64,000 bases of DNA from Coenobita brevimanus (taxonomy: Eukaryota > Arthropoda > Malacostraca > Decapoda > Coenobitidae): positions 13,384,989-13,448,988 of the forward strand of contig CM064663.1 of the NCBI GenBank assembly GCA_032717465.1, written 5' to 3'. A program made the position numbers and the translations under genes. This document shows, piece after piece, positions 46,769 to 57,470 of this stretch. The first letter of the stretch is position 1. Each line of letters begins with the position of its first letter. Below the pieces are notes generated by a model. The model saw nothing but the letters and a program-made list of their open reading frames with translations. It was not told where the DNA came from and did no database searches.

Positions 46769-47685
46769 ACGGACCTCGTCTTCGAATCAACAATGAATTT
46801 CTACAAAAGCAGGCGAGACTACAAGATTAGCTTCAGTTCTACAGTGAATTCCTACAAAATACAGCCTACAAGCCTATGAGCCTGCTAGTCTACAAAACAA
46901 CTCTATAATCTTCACGTAACTTCAAGCAGAAGCAAGAAGAATAGAAAACAAAGCAAGTAAAGAAAAAGAAAGACCAAAGCAACAAGCACAAAAACCCCAA
47001 CACTCTCTCCCACCTACCTCCATCGCTGACGCAGAGGTCAAGACACACAGCAAAACATCAGAGCCACATTTATAACGCATCTTACTCACCTTTCTTCACC
47101 CACGTTACGTATCGCTATTCAGTTACTCACCACAGCTACCAGTGTGGGAAGCCGACGTCACCATGTGTATCTGTTGAGACATCACCACGCGAGTTTGCTG
47201 ACATAAGGCCACGCCAAGCAACGTGTGACTGACACCAGGCACTGCTCACCCACTACTCATTACTCATTATTCACATAGCTCCTACTCAGACTCATTTATT
47301 TCCACAGTACTGAGTTGGAAATTCGACGTTCTATGCTGAGGTTTCCCTGTGACAGCTGTTAACCACCGCAAGCACCAGGCCATGGAATTTCCTTAGTAAT
47401 ATCGTCCATCAACACAGCACTAGAATTATCAAGAGATCTTCAATCAACCCTGCATTTTTCCTCCGAGATCGACAGTTTCATCGACACGCCTCTCCGATGT
47501 GTATCAAGTGGGTGAAATTATACTTACTCATTTCTTCTCAGTGCTAAAATTAGGTATATTCAACTCCTTTACTTATTTCTATATATACACTTATACACTC
47601 ACTATCTATCATTTATTACAACTCATTTACTCATCTATTTAGTTAAGACATAAACAAAAGGCGTATTTCATAACACCAGACCTTA
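46769..47685 (+). other. untranslated leader of LTR element
   Basis: About 917 bases between the primer-binding site and the first gag ATG. It would hold packaging signals and the splice donor for env; no donor could be chosen with confidence. Confidence 0.55.
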
Positions 47686-49140
47686 ATGACAGGGATATTT
47701 TCACCACCACCCGCGTTAATACCCGATGAAAAACAATTAGCTCCAACAACAGATTCACAATTAGGAGAGCACCAAGGCAACACACCCATTGTACAAAACT
47801 CAACACAAACTAAAGATCAAGAAACAAATACGTCAGTTCCATATGATGATGAGTGGGAAACCCCCCCTGACGTAGCAAATGAGGACTTAGTTTCTGCCTT
47901 GCATACCTATGAGAATATACTTGATATAGTGCAACGTGCAGATGAATCATATTCCACCATTCCCTCACACAACGATAAACAAGTCCAAGTTAAATTAACA
48001 GAGTAAACAGTGAAAATGAATAACGAAACAAATACCGCGGATCAAACTTCCCCACCCCATGTTTATGTTTACCATGAAGGTAAAACTGCCCAAAAATTCT
48101 CTAGCACAGAAAAAGATCGTACTGACGTCATTTCATTAGTCAGTCAGTACGAACAAATGTTCATCAAGCGCCACATCCTCGATGAACAAGAGAAAATTGC
48201 CATTTTTTCATCTTGCATAAGCCAGGAAAGATGTCCAGCAAGCAATTTATTGAGATCAGATAAGCTTCTCAAGGCTAGGATATATGATGAATTTAAAACT
48301 GAATTTTTGAAGAAATTTTCTGGAGGTATGATCCTCTTGCCAGGTATAATTCCAGAATTGCATAAGACTGTAAATCTTGTAAGGGAGCACACTAGAAACC
48401 ATGTGCTCAGTGAAATAACTGCTGATGTCTCCACAATCAAAAGAACATTGTTAGTTACTCTGGAAAACTCAAATTGGATAACAGATGATGGAAAGATGTC
48501 CCCAGACCTCGTCGTGGACATCATTGGTTATGTAGCTGCCTTGTGTAAATTACCTGATAGGACCCTTAAGATCGCCAAGACGATCGCGTACACCCCAGAC
48601 ATGTGCTTACTAGACTTAATGAACGAGGTAGAGATGCAGTGCAGTAATGCAGGTATGGTCGACACACCCGCACATTCTAGTAGAATGAGAGTACCTGAGA
48701 CAGTATCAGCTGTGAAAACATCTACACCGACCCCAAACAGAGAACAAAATCGATCGCGACCCGAAAGCAGGCAGAGCAAACAACTAAACGTGACGAGGGT
48801 TCGATCACAAACACCAGAATACAGGCAGTTTCATAAGTTTATGTGCAGCCCAAGCAGATCTCGAGCCACAAACAACACTACATATGGGAAGTCACTTCTT
48901 AGGTCACAGTCAAAAGATAGGTCCATTCTATGTCATTATTGTGCAAAACCAGGACACACAAGGTATGAATGCTTTATCAAAACAAAAGAGGATAGACAAA
49001 AGACACAAGGATTTGGTCCTTACTGTAGGCATCATAGATGCCAAGGGCACTGGACCAGTAACTCCAAAACAGTAGAAAAAATTGTGTCTGTGTTCAAATC
49101 GGGGGAAGACCAAGTCATGACAAAAAACGAACAAACGTAA
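47686..49140 (+). pseudogene. gag (capsid and nucleocapsid), interrupted
   Basis: The frame starts at ATG 47686, meets an in-frame TAA at 48004-48006, and reopens in the same frame with ATG 48016 to the stop 49138-49140. The first part (106 codons) is acidic and low-complexity. The second (375 codons) has a capsid-like helical region (ILDEQEKIAIFSSCISQERC and following) and a basic nucleocapsid region with one CCHC zinc knuckle, CHYCAKPGHTRYEC (C-X2-C-X4-H-X4-C). A second C/H cluster, CRHHRCQGHW, follows. Gag would build the particle and bind RNA. Whether the two parts were one protein or two is unclear. Confidence 0.85.
49122..49128 (+). promoter_or_regulatory. canonical -1 ribosomal frameshift heptamer A AAA AAC
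   Basis: In the gag frame the codons are ACA AAA AAC, so the slippery heptamer is in the correct register. It lies 9 bases before the gag stop codon. A -1 shift enters the frame that stays open into the protease (LFLDTGSP at about 49230). This is how many retroelements express pro-pol from the gag start. A downstream stimulatory structure was not evaluated. Confidence 0.85.
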
Positions 49141-49787
49141 AGAAAAGCAAGTCTAAAATTCACATAGGAGGCATGTTGGGAAATGAGTGTATCTTGATAC
49201 CAGCTGTATGTGAGGATCAAAACGTTTCCTTATTTTTAGACACAGGCTCTCCAGTGAACTTAATAACATATGAAGAAATAAATAGAATTCTTAAAAATAA
49301 GAAGAAAGTAACTTTTCTGGAAGAAGCTGATTTAGATTTATATACGGTAGATGGAAAAAAAATTATAGTAAAATGTATGATAAGGTGAAATATCAGTTTC
49401 ACAGAGACTGCAAGACCATTCTCTGCATTTTTCTATATCGTTGAAAACTTAGCAATTAAAGCTCATATGTTGCTGGGCTTAAGATGCATGAGAGCAGAGA
49501 ACATAACTTTACTCCCACAAATGAATGGAATAGACTTTGACAATAAATTCATAGAGGAAATACCATCAGATCCCTCACCGATTAGTAAAAGAGAACCAAA
49601 AAGAATTGGTAATATTAAAAGCTTAAACAAACATACACAAACAGATGACTGTATAGATTCACTCTCACCACCAACCCCAGCCTCCAGAATTAGAGACCCA
49701 GATAACAGTACTGATTTATCAGTTTTTCCAGCCCATATCACCAATGATTTAATTATACCACCTAATTCCTATATGAAATTACTATAA
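49122..49787 (+). pseudogene. retroviral-type aspartic protease and pol start, interrupted
   Basis: In the -1 frame relative to gag. The catalytic motif LFLDTGSPVNLI is near 49229-49265, and the C-terminal strand AHMLLGLR near 49460-49485. A single in-frame TGA at 49386-49388 interrupts it; the same frame resumes without shift. It then runs through an acidic linker to a TAA at 49785-49787, where a shift of frame is needed to reach 49790-50068 and a second to reach the RT. The protease would process Gag-Pol. Confidence 0.85.
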
Positions 49788-50075
49788 AGAGCAAATTACG
49801 GAATAGTACTGTTCTTGTCTTAGAAGAATTATGTAAAGTAAAGGGATTGTCAGTAGAAAACGCATTATGTCAGATGAACGACGAAGGGCAAACTCAGATA
49901 TTCATAATTAATCACATGAATGGGGAAGTTCAATTGAAAAACGGGACTTGCATAGTTAATATTGAAAAATGTCCCGCCCCTGTGAAGGAAATAGCTATAG
50001 CTGGAGTGACAAGTGAGATAAAATCTACGGATAGAGAAAGCATAAGAGAATTTAATTCACTCAGGTGAATTTGAT
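49788..50075 (+). pseudogene. pol linker segment in shifted frame
   Basis: The frame ending at 50066-50068 continues the protein between protease and RT (VLVLEELCKVKGLSVENALC-like start, then ENDEGQTQIFIINHMNGEV). It is out of frame with both neighbours, so two frameshifts have hit this stretch. Confidence 0.65.
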
Positions 50076-52151
50076 GAAGGAAATTATTTGTTAACCATGC
50101 TGGAAACACACAGGGACACCGTAGCATTACCTGGAGAACAATTAGGGTGTACTAACCTGATTAATCACAAGATTATTGTGCACCCAGAAACACCACCAAT
50201 TTTCGTACCGGCCTACCGCATCCCACACCCCCAACGTACACTTGCAAATCAGTATGTTGATGAAATGTTAAAACTTGGAATTATTGAACCTTCAGTCTCC
50301 TCTTGGAATGCCCCATTATTCTTCATGCCCAAACGAAATGGAGAAATGCGTGCGGTAGTAGATTATCTTAAACTAAACAATCACACAATCCCAGACCGAT
50401 TTCCCAAGCCATTGCTAAGCGACGTTCTACAGAATATTGGACCGGAGAATAATATATTCTCAACAATCGATCTACTAAATGGCTATTATCAAATACCGGT
50501 TGCAGAGGAGTCACGTAATTACACTGCCTTTTCCACAAATAGAGGCCACTACCAATATATAAGGATGCCGATGGGACTGAGGACAGCCCCAGGCACATTC
50601 CAGCATCTTATGAATTACGTATTGTCCGGAATTTTAGGACAAGGAATATTTGTTTATCTTGACGATATTATAATCGCAACGAAAAATATTACGGATCATC
50701 TCAAGAAATTAGACTTACTCTTACAAAAGCTTAGTGATGCTGGTTTAAATATTAAGCTTTCTAAATGCAAATTTTGCTTTAAGGAAATAAATTTCTTAGG
50801 CCACAAATTAAGTTCTAATGGTATTCAGACCACTGATGACAAAATACAGGCAGTGAGAGATTTTCCTGAACCCACTACGACTGACGAAGTTAGACAATTT
50901 TTAGGTCTAGCTGGGTACTATAGGTCTTTCGTACCACAATTCTCTCATATAGCCTTTCCTCTATTCCAACTACTCAAAAAAGATGCTATATTCCAATGGG
51001 AAGAACAAAAAAGGGCATTTAACAATCTACAAATTAAACTAACAAATGCACCTTGTTTAGCATATCCGGATTACACAAAATCATTTCTTATTTGTACAGA
51101 CGCATCAGTTAAAGGATTAGGGGCTGTACTGATGAAGGAAGATAAAAGAGGAAAGAATCAACCAATTGCATTTGCCAGCAGACAAACAAAAGGTGCAGAG
51201 AAAAATTATTGCACTACAGACTTAGAGGCACTTGCAGTGGTTTTTGCATTACAAAAGTTTCGAGATTTGGTATATGGTTACGAAATCCATTTATTCACCG
51301 ACCATAAACCACTAGTGGGTATGTTTAAAGAAAAACTCGTTTCTGCGAGGAGAGCAAGATGGAAATGTACAGTTGAAAACTACAATGTACAAATTCATTA
51401 TATACAAGGTAAAATGAACATAGTAGCTGACGCATTATCTAGGAACCCGAACACAATTCAGGTCGCGGCATTAGATCTCAAAGGAAATATCCCAAACCAC
51501 GATGATATCGCAAAAGCACAGAGACTTCACCCAATATGTTCTAAAGTTATATACAAGTTAGAAAGTGGAGATGACATACAATTACCCAAACTGCATGTAC
51601 CGCTCGAACAATTCACAATGGTCAATAATACATTATACAAGATTAACCCGAAACAACCAAAACGCCAAAGAAATACTAACCAGTTGGTAGTACCTAATGA
51701 CATGATACCCCAAGTATTACGAACGATACACGATAGCCCACATGCAGGACATCCTGGAAAGGATAAGACATTCAAACAGGCCCAGCTGTTTTATTACTGG
51801 CCTTCATTACGAAAAGATATAAACAATCATACAGACAGATGCAAATCATGTGCAAAACACAAAGAATACCCAATCACACCTGCACCGATGGGTAATTACC
51901 CTGTACCACATCAACCATGGGACGTTGTCGCTGTTGATTTACTCAAGATGCCATTATCATACAATATTAACCAATACCTATTCGTAGCAACGGATCATTT
52001 TTCCCGTTATGTCATTTTAGCTCCAATTAAAGATAAGACAGCAGAGACAGTAGCAAAGGCAATAACAGATAATGTAATATGTCGCTTTACTACCCCAAAG
52101 GTACTAATAAGTGATAATGGAGGAGAATTTAATTCTGATATCCTACAATAA
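50076..52151 (+). pseudogene. pol: reverse transcriptase, RNase H and integrase
   Basis: About 690 codons in one frame. RT: APLFFMPKRNGEMRAVVDY, FSTIDLLNGYYQIPV, RMPMGLRTAPGTFQ and catalytic VYLDDIIIA. Thumb: EINFLGHKLS, QFLGLAGYYRSFVPQFSH. RNase H: FLICTDASVKGLGAVL, NYCTTDLEALAVVFAL, LFTDHKPL. Integrase HHCC zinc region: HAGHPGKDKTF with two cysteines in CKSCAKH. Integrase catalytic core: Asp in VAVDLLKM and Asp in LISDNGGEF. An in-frame TAA at 52149-52151 cuts the core before the catalytic Glu. Typical Ty3/gypsy order. Confidence 0.93.
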
Positions 52152-52830
52152 ATATGTAAACAATACAACATCAATAAGGTTAACGTTTTAGCCTATCACC
52201 CAGCATCTAATGGGTTAGTAGAGAGACAAAACAAAAAAGTATTAGATGTGCTACGACACATTCTCAGTGAAAATTATGCAAGCTGGGATGATTGGATTCC
52301 CAGAGTAGAAGCCTAAATCAATGGATCTATAAATAAATCCATAGGTGACACACCACATTTCATTCTATGTGGGACAGATAAAAAACTACCATATGAGCTC
52401 CTAGAAGGTGACAGTCTGCCCATATAACAAGAAGGCAAGAGATTCACCTATCAGCTTAGGAGACATTGTTTATGATATCATTTATACGAGAGACAATAAA
52501 TTATCCCCAAAATTTGAGGGCCCATACAGAGTAATTAACATAAAAGCAAACAAAGTTTTAATTAAGTCACTGTCAACTGGCGAAGAGAAACAAGTTCATA
52601 TTGACCAATTAAAACCAGTTTCAAGGGAATTATCCAATAATTATTCAGCATCGGATACAACCGAACAGGCGAACGTACCTCAAGAAACCAAGCAAGAAAA
52701 CAACAATGATTACAAAAAGAAATTAAGGTCATATACCAAACAATCAAACATAGGTGCAACTGTTCCAATAAAATCTACAGTACATCACTTACGAGAATTG
52801 AATATCGATTTAAACTCCTTCTATAAATGA
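52152..52830 (+). pseudogene. integrase C-terminal part
   Basis: After the TAA the same frame continues with the catalytic Glu region (ASNGLVERQNKKV), another TAA near 52314-52316, and then open sequence to about 52425. A frameshift near 52410-52425 leads to the frame ending at 52830. That frame holds a C-terminal chromatin- or DNA-binding-type domain with LGDIVYD and KLSPKFEGPYRVI (GPY motif) and an acidic tail. Confidence 0.85.
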
Positions 52831-52901
52831 AATAACAATCAACCGTAACGCACATCATCACTATCATCGACCACAGCATGACCATATTAGGAAACTAATA
52901 A

Positions 52902-52920
52902 TTTTTTTTTTTTTCGGTAG
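52902..52920 (+). promoter_or_regulatory. strong 3' splice-acceptor-like site before env
   Basis: A T-rich tract (52902-52914) followed by CGGTAG, with the AG at 52919-52920 and the env ATG 14 bases later at 52935. Errantivirus env is made from a spliced message, so this is where an acceptor is expected. Confidence 0.65.
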
Positions 52921-52934
52921 GTAGCGATGGACTT

Positions 52935-53645
52935 ATGCTATGGATTCTCCTCTACATAGTAAGAGGATATGCGCACTTAGACCCCCAACACATAGTACGA
53001 CAAGGATGCCTCATAGCTCCAACGGCCACGACTTCAATCGTAAAAGACGTCATGAGTACTGAAATAAGTCTGGATTACATGTATGAATTACCTTCTTATC
53101 TAGAAAATCTCGCGAAACCCATGCGAACCCTGGACTTCATGATAGGAAGCTATGTTTCACAAGCACATAACACAAAGAAAGTGAATGAAATAGTGAAGTT
53201 AGCGAAATGGAAAATAGAACAGGCAAAGTCAACTATGCTCATCATGATCCAAGATCTCCCATCTTATGGAACGGAGGTATTGAGCGACAGGAACAACATC
53301 ACACGTACTCGCCAAAAGCTTGGTTTGTTCGACCTGGGTGGCACAGTTCTTGGGAACATCTTTGGATTGGCTACAGAGGATGACCTTAAAGAAATAGAAA
53401 ACAAATTTAATAAAATAGCTCAGGTACTAACATACCAAGATAAATTCATCACAGGACATAACTCAGCAATGAAGACAATTGTGAAAAATCTGAAAAAGGC
53501 AGAAAACATAGCTCTCGAAAGTGTAGATAAAATAAATGAAATGGGAGGTAACATAACACTTTTCCAACACTTCTCGATCATCACAGAACATATTGACACA
53601 ATTCTACTACAATTAGACAACACTAGAGTTCGTTACAGTTCATGA
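52935..53645 (+). pseudogene. env, N-terminal part with fusion-peptide region
   Basis: A 236-codon frame. The start (MLWILLYIVRG) is a signal-peptide-like hydrophobic stretch. A basic site (residues about 124-128, RTRQK) precedes GLFDLGG...NIFG, the conserved cleavage and fusion-peptide region shared by gypsy-type Env and baculovirus F-like proteins. A long helical, heptad-like region follows (FNKIAQVLTYQDKF onward). The frame ends in a stop at 53643-53645. The product would be a membrane fusion glycoprotein; this copy is broken by frame changes downstream. Confidence 0.82.
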
Positions 53646-53685
53646 GCTACGTCAGATAATTAGTCAAGGCATACATAAACATAAA

Positions 53686-53877
53686 TTGAAGCCTTTGTTC
53701 CGAAATAGGGAATTCATGCAATATTATCCATATTTAGAAGCAACACTAACACCAACATCAGTAGTAGTTCATGTACCATTCATAACTGAAGACCTGTTCA
53801 CAGTATACCAAATACACCCCTTCCCGTCTAAAAATAACAACACTTTGGTCATCATCAACATCAACACAGGCACCTAA
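53686..53877 (+). pseudogene. env, middle part in shifted frame
   Basis: A 63-codon frame with TPTSVVVHVPFITEDLFTVY and HPFP, the conserved IPF...Y..Y.I.PFP region of errantivirus Env ectodomains. It is out of frame with the parts before and after it. Confidence 0.72.
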
Positions 53878-53920
53878 CTCATCATGGTCTCCAAGAGACG
53901 GAACACCGTCACTTTCGCAA

Positions 53921-54592
53921 GTGAATCAACGATTGAACGAAAGTGCCGCACATCCTTACATGCTGTTCATCTTTGTCCTGTGTACATTTTCACGTTTCAG
54001 CCTACTGAAATTTCAGCCTTGTGAAATGGCTATCATCAGAAATAACACTATTCATAGTCACTGCAACTTCACTTTTGCTCCAGATAAGCTTGTACACCAT
54101 CAACGCATTGGACACTCACAGTTTGTTTATTTCAGTCATATCACATCAGTTTACATAGTCTGTCCAGATATAGCACCATCTCATACTTCAGCCTCAGGAT
54201 TATACATAGCACCAGACTACTGTGCGGTATTTACACCATCCATGTCCACTTTATCCACCATCAATCGCTACGCCATCCTCAATCATACACACAAACATTT
54301 CCATCCACTGCCTGATATGGACTTAAACATGAGCACAAGTATTAAGTTGACTTCACCTAAGTTTGAAACTATGCAACTGATCAATGAAACAATGAAGCCC
54401 TGGGAAGATTTGAGTTTGAGTATGTTCAACCCATATTATGTGTATAGCTCAGCACCTACTATCTTTATAATCTTCTGCATTGTATTTGCAGTACTGCTGT
54501 TTGCAATGCACAGAATGCATGCAAGAATTGAAAATTTGGAGTCAGTATTTAGTGGGGGTAGAGTTAACATCCAAGTTAACCCCCCTGAATGA
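53921..54592 (+). pseudogene. env, C-terminal part with transmembrane anchor
   Basis: A frame of 223 codons. Cysteines and N-glycosylation sites (NNT, NFT) mark an ectodomain. Near the end lies a membrane anchor, PTIFIIFCIVFAVLLFAMHR, followed by a basic/acidic cytoplasmic tail. It is in a third frame relative to the two preceding env parts. Confidence 0.78.
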
Positions 54593-54998
54593 AGTGTACA
54601 TATTTTGTATATAGTATTAATTATATATATACATAAAAAAAAAAATACAAAAAAGAATGACCCATGATAAAGAGGTATGGCATACCAGTAGCATTATCTT
54701 TAAATGAAATATTAATAACTCTTACCATAATCTTAATTTTAAACTTCTTTTTTTTCTTGCATGTATGCATTTCACTACAATAACCCATGTACATACTGTA
54801 TTACAGTTAAATAGTTTACCTTTAGTGCATTTATTCAAATATGTATACAACTTGTTTAAAATCTAATATTACTAGATCATTGCAATTTACTATGAATATT
54901 ATAAGTATACAATATTATAATCAACATTATGTACTAATAGATTAGCATATGTCAATGATAACTACTGTTGGAGGACCTCCAGCGGCGTGACCGAGCAA
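54593..54998 (+). other. 3' non-coding region of LTR element
   Basis: AT-rich sequence between env and the 3' LTR. The last bases before the LTR (GGAGGACCTCC, then AGCGGCGTGACCGAGCAA) are not purine-rich, so the plus-strand primer is not recognised at the usual place. Confidence 0.5.
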
Positions 54999-55518
54999 TG
55001 TTAGGACTCCATATTATAAATACAATTAATTATAGAGAACATGATAGATAGATAGATAAATAGATAGTCAGACAGAGCTCCAGGCAAGCCTGGGAACGGG
55101 AAATGATCTTGCAAGTGTAACTGAGGAACTGTTGACAATACACAGGAAGCAGCAAGTCAGGGGATGATATAGGTAGTGTGTCAGCGAGATAGCTTACGAA
55201 CAATGCCTAGTGACCATACACACACATACACACATACTCACACACAGGTTTCTAGAACATTCCAACAACAGTGTAACACACGTGACACGACCCCTGCTAT
55301 ACCAGAATTTAGGAAGCAGAGCTCAGAAGGAGGCTAGCATTAGAACCGACAGGTAGTGGAGAGAGTGAACAAGAAGAGGGGTCCAACTAGACTTACTTAG
55401 TGTATTCAGTCTCTGTAATACATACACTGCTCAACTTAAGATTTTCTCTAACGATAATAAATCAAGATAAACTCCCTGTATCCATCTTTAATTCCTACTA
55501 CAAGAATCGAGAGTTACA
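54999..55518 (+). repeat. 3' LTR
   Basis: Begins TGTTAGGACTCC and ends GAGTTACA, colinear with the 5' LTR. It carries two extra 4-base insertions (near 55020 and 55395) relative to it. Confidence 0.93.
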
Positions 55519-55522
55519 CCAG
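55519..55522. repeat. target-site duplication of LTR element, right
   Basis: CCAG immediately after the 3' LTR. Confidence 0.8.
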
Positions 55523-55599
55523 GTATTTGGAGGGACACCTGAATAATGGACGTATTACCTTAGGTGAGCACTTTTTTTTGGCATTTTCCAATGTTTCTC

Positions 55600-56720
55600 A
55601 TAAAAAGCGGTGGTTTTAGCCAAAAATAAAAAAATAAAAACTCTGCCGGGATTGGGTGGGTCATTGGTGAAAAATCTGCAAGGACAGAGCAAGTTAATCA
55701 TTCGTTGCTGGAATCGTGTAAGATATATTCCAGACTCATTTACTGCTGTCTATCATGGCAGTCATTTCTTCAGTATCACGTTTCTCCTCATCGCACTCCA
55801 CATTCCTTTGGGTACAGGGTCAGGCAGATATTTTGAGATTTAGGTCTCTCTGCATAGCCTGTCCGCCCTGCTTGGCTACAAAGGATTGCACCATGGTACC
55901 TTCTCGGGGTGCAGTTGTGCAGGGATGTTTTGGATACTAAATCTTTTCTCACTTCTCTGGCGCTTCATCAGTCATCAGCTATTTTTTGAACATTTGTCCA
56001 TTCAGAGAGGCATCCCTCCCTGTTTATAAGGATGGTTCATAGTCACACATTAAATGTTTCTCGTCCTTACACTCCACATTCCTTTGTGTACTAGGTCAGG
56101 CCGATTATGAGATTTAGGTTTCTCTGCAGCGTGTCTGCCCTGTCTGGCTCCCAACAATCACTCCATGGTGCTTTCCCGAGGTGCAGGTGTGCATGGATTC
56201 TGAGGTTATAAAGTCTTCTGCCTCTTCTCAGGCTATCCATCAGCTGTTTAGGAACATTCGTCAGTTCACAGAGAAACTATCCTCATATATACAGATGGGT
56301 CAGAGTCAAACACTTGTGTTGGGTCTGGGGTGAATTTCCCAGATTTTGTAAGGGTAAGAATTCTTCTAAAGTCAACTATTTTTACATCAGAATTTAAATC
56401 AGCTCATCTCCTTCCTTGCATCTCTTGAGTAAGGCAAGGGTGCATGAGCATGTCAGTGCAGACGGCAATGAGATGGAAGATACATTAACAAAATCTGCTT
56501 CATCTCGGTGACCCCTGCCAACTACCCTCTTCCTGCTTCCAACTTGGCATCATACTTGAATATTACTCTTACTTGTTGGCAGAGCCTGAGGGATGCTGTT
56601 ATTAACTCGAGAAGAGCAATGGGCCTTATTTGGGACTTGATAAGAGTTGAGAGCATTAGGTTTCAAATGAGAGAGATTTTCAAAGGTGTACCAAAACTGC
56701 ACCACGAGGAGTAGGAGGCT
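55600..56720 (+). mobile_element. I-like LINE relic with RNase H motifs and internal duplication
   Basis: Fragments read as an RNase H domain: ILIYTDGSES near 56285-56315 and a NEMEDTLTKSAS-like stretch near 56470-56510 (compare NELADxxAKSA). Segments 55786-56047 and 56062-56320 are similar to each other, forming a diverged tandem duplication of about 276 bp. This could be the missing 3' part of LINE J, separated by later insertions, or another copy. Confidence 0.5.
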
Positions 56721-56791
56721 GAAATTTGTATGGGAAATAGGGGCAGATGGCAACTCCCGATATCATCGGCACACTGCCTCCATATACGCTT

Positions 56792-56795
56792 AGAG

Positions 56796-56866
<71 letters not shown>
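56792..56866. repeat. (GA)n microsatellite
   Basis: About 37 GA units with one AA interruption, immediately left of inverted-repeat arm 1. Confidence 0.97.
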
Positions 56867-56868
<2 letters not shown>

Positions 56869-56869
56869 A

Positions 56870-57345
56870 CCAGTATATGTAAAGTCTTCAGCAAAAATCG
56901 AGTGACCAGCTCAATGAGCAGGTTAGTATATGTGGCACCGCCGCATCCCTAGTTTCACGCCCCCCCCCACTCCCTCATTCCCATTCATTCGTCTACCCAC
57001 CACCCTCCCCACATCCAAGAGCAAGAGAGTAAGGTCTACTCGCATTGTCTCAACCACTCTTCCATCATCCATTTGTCTTGGGAAATAATGGTTTTGTTAT
57101 GATAACGAAAAAAAATACATTACACAGTGTTTTACCCCATAGTATAGTTATTTATACACCACGATCTGAACGCATGGTGATATAAAATAGTAATATATTC
57201 GTATGATAGTGAGGTCTGTATTCATACAATTTATCATTCTGATGGTTGTATCCAGTCAGTGTGTAACATTAAACAGTCGGAAGTTATAAGTTGATGTTTG
57301 TAGTGGTCAGTCGTGTGAGGGGGAGTAGCTGGCCGTCACACGTTG
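56870..57345 (+). repeat. long inverted repeat, arm 1
   Basis: This arm is matched in reverse by 59150-59620. Shared blocks include TATATGTGGCACCGCCGCA, GGAAATAATGGTTTTGTTAT and TTATTTATACACCACGATCT. Identity is roughly 80-85 percent by eye with small indels. No coding sequence. Confidence 0.8.
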
Positions 57346-57409
57346 TGGTGGAGGCATGGGGAGAGGGAGATGAACCCGGGGATGACGGCTTTGCCCGGGG
57401 TGGATAGTT

Positions 57410-57470
<61 letters not shown>

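Larger units (their letters stand above)
46238..55518 (+). mobile_element. errantivirus-like LTR element with gag, pro-pol and env
   Basis: Two LTRs of 512 and 520 bp bound a 9281-bp element flanked by a 4-bp direct repeat CCAG (46234-46237 and 55519-55522). Order inside: leader, gag (47686-49140), protease (49122-49787), RT-RNase H-integrase (50076-52830), env (52935-54592), 3' untranslated region. The LTRs differ by about 17 substitutions and two 4-base indels by eye (about 3 percent), so the insertion is not recent. Each gene has at least one stop or frameshift. No purine-rich polypurine tract is obvious just before the 3' LTR. Elements of this layout are Ty3/gypsy (Metaviridae, Errantivirus-like). 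Confidence 0.93.

Noticed and set aside
46238..55518. A currently infectious or active retrovirus-like element
   Set aside because: gag, protease, pol linker, integrase and env all carry stops or frameshifts, and the LTRs have diverged by about 3 percent.
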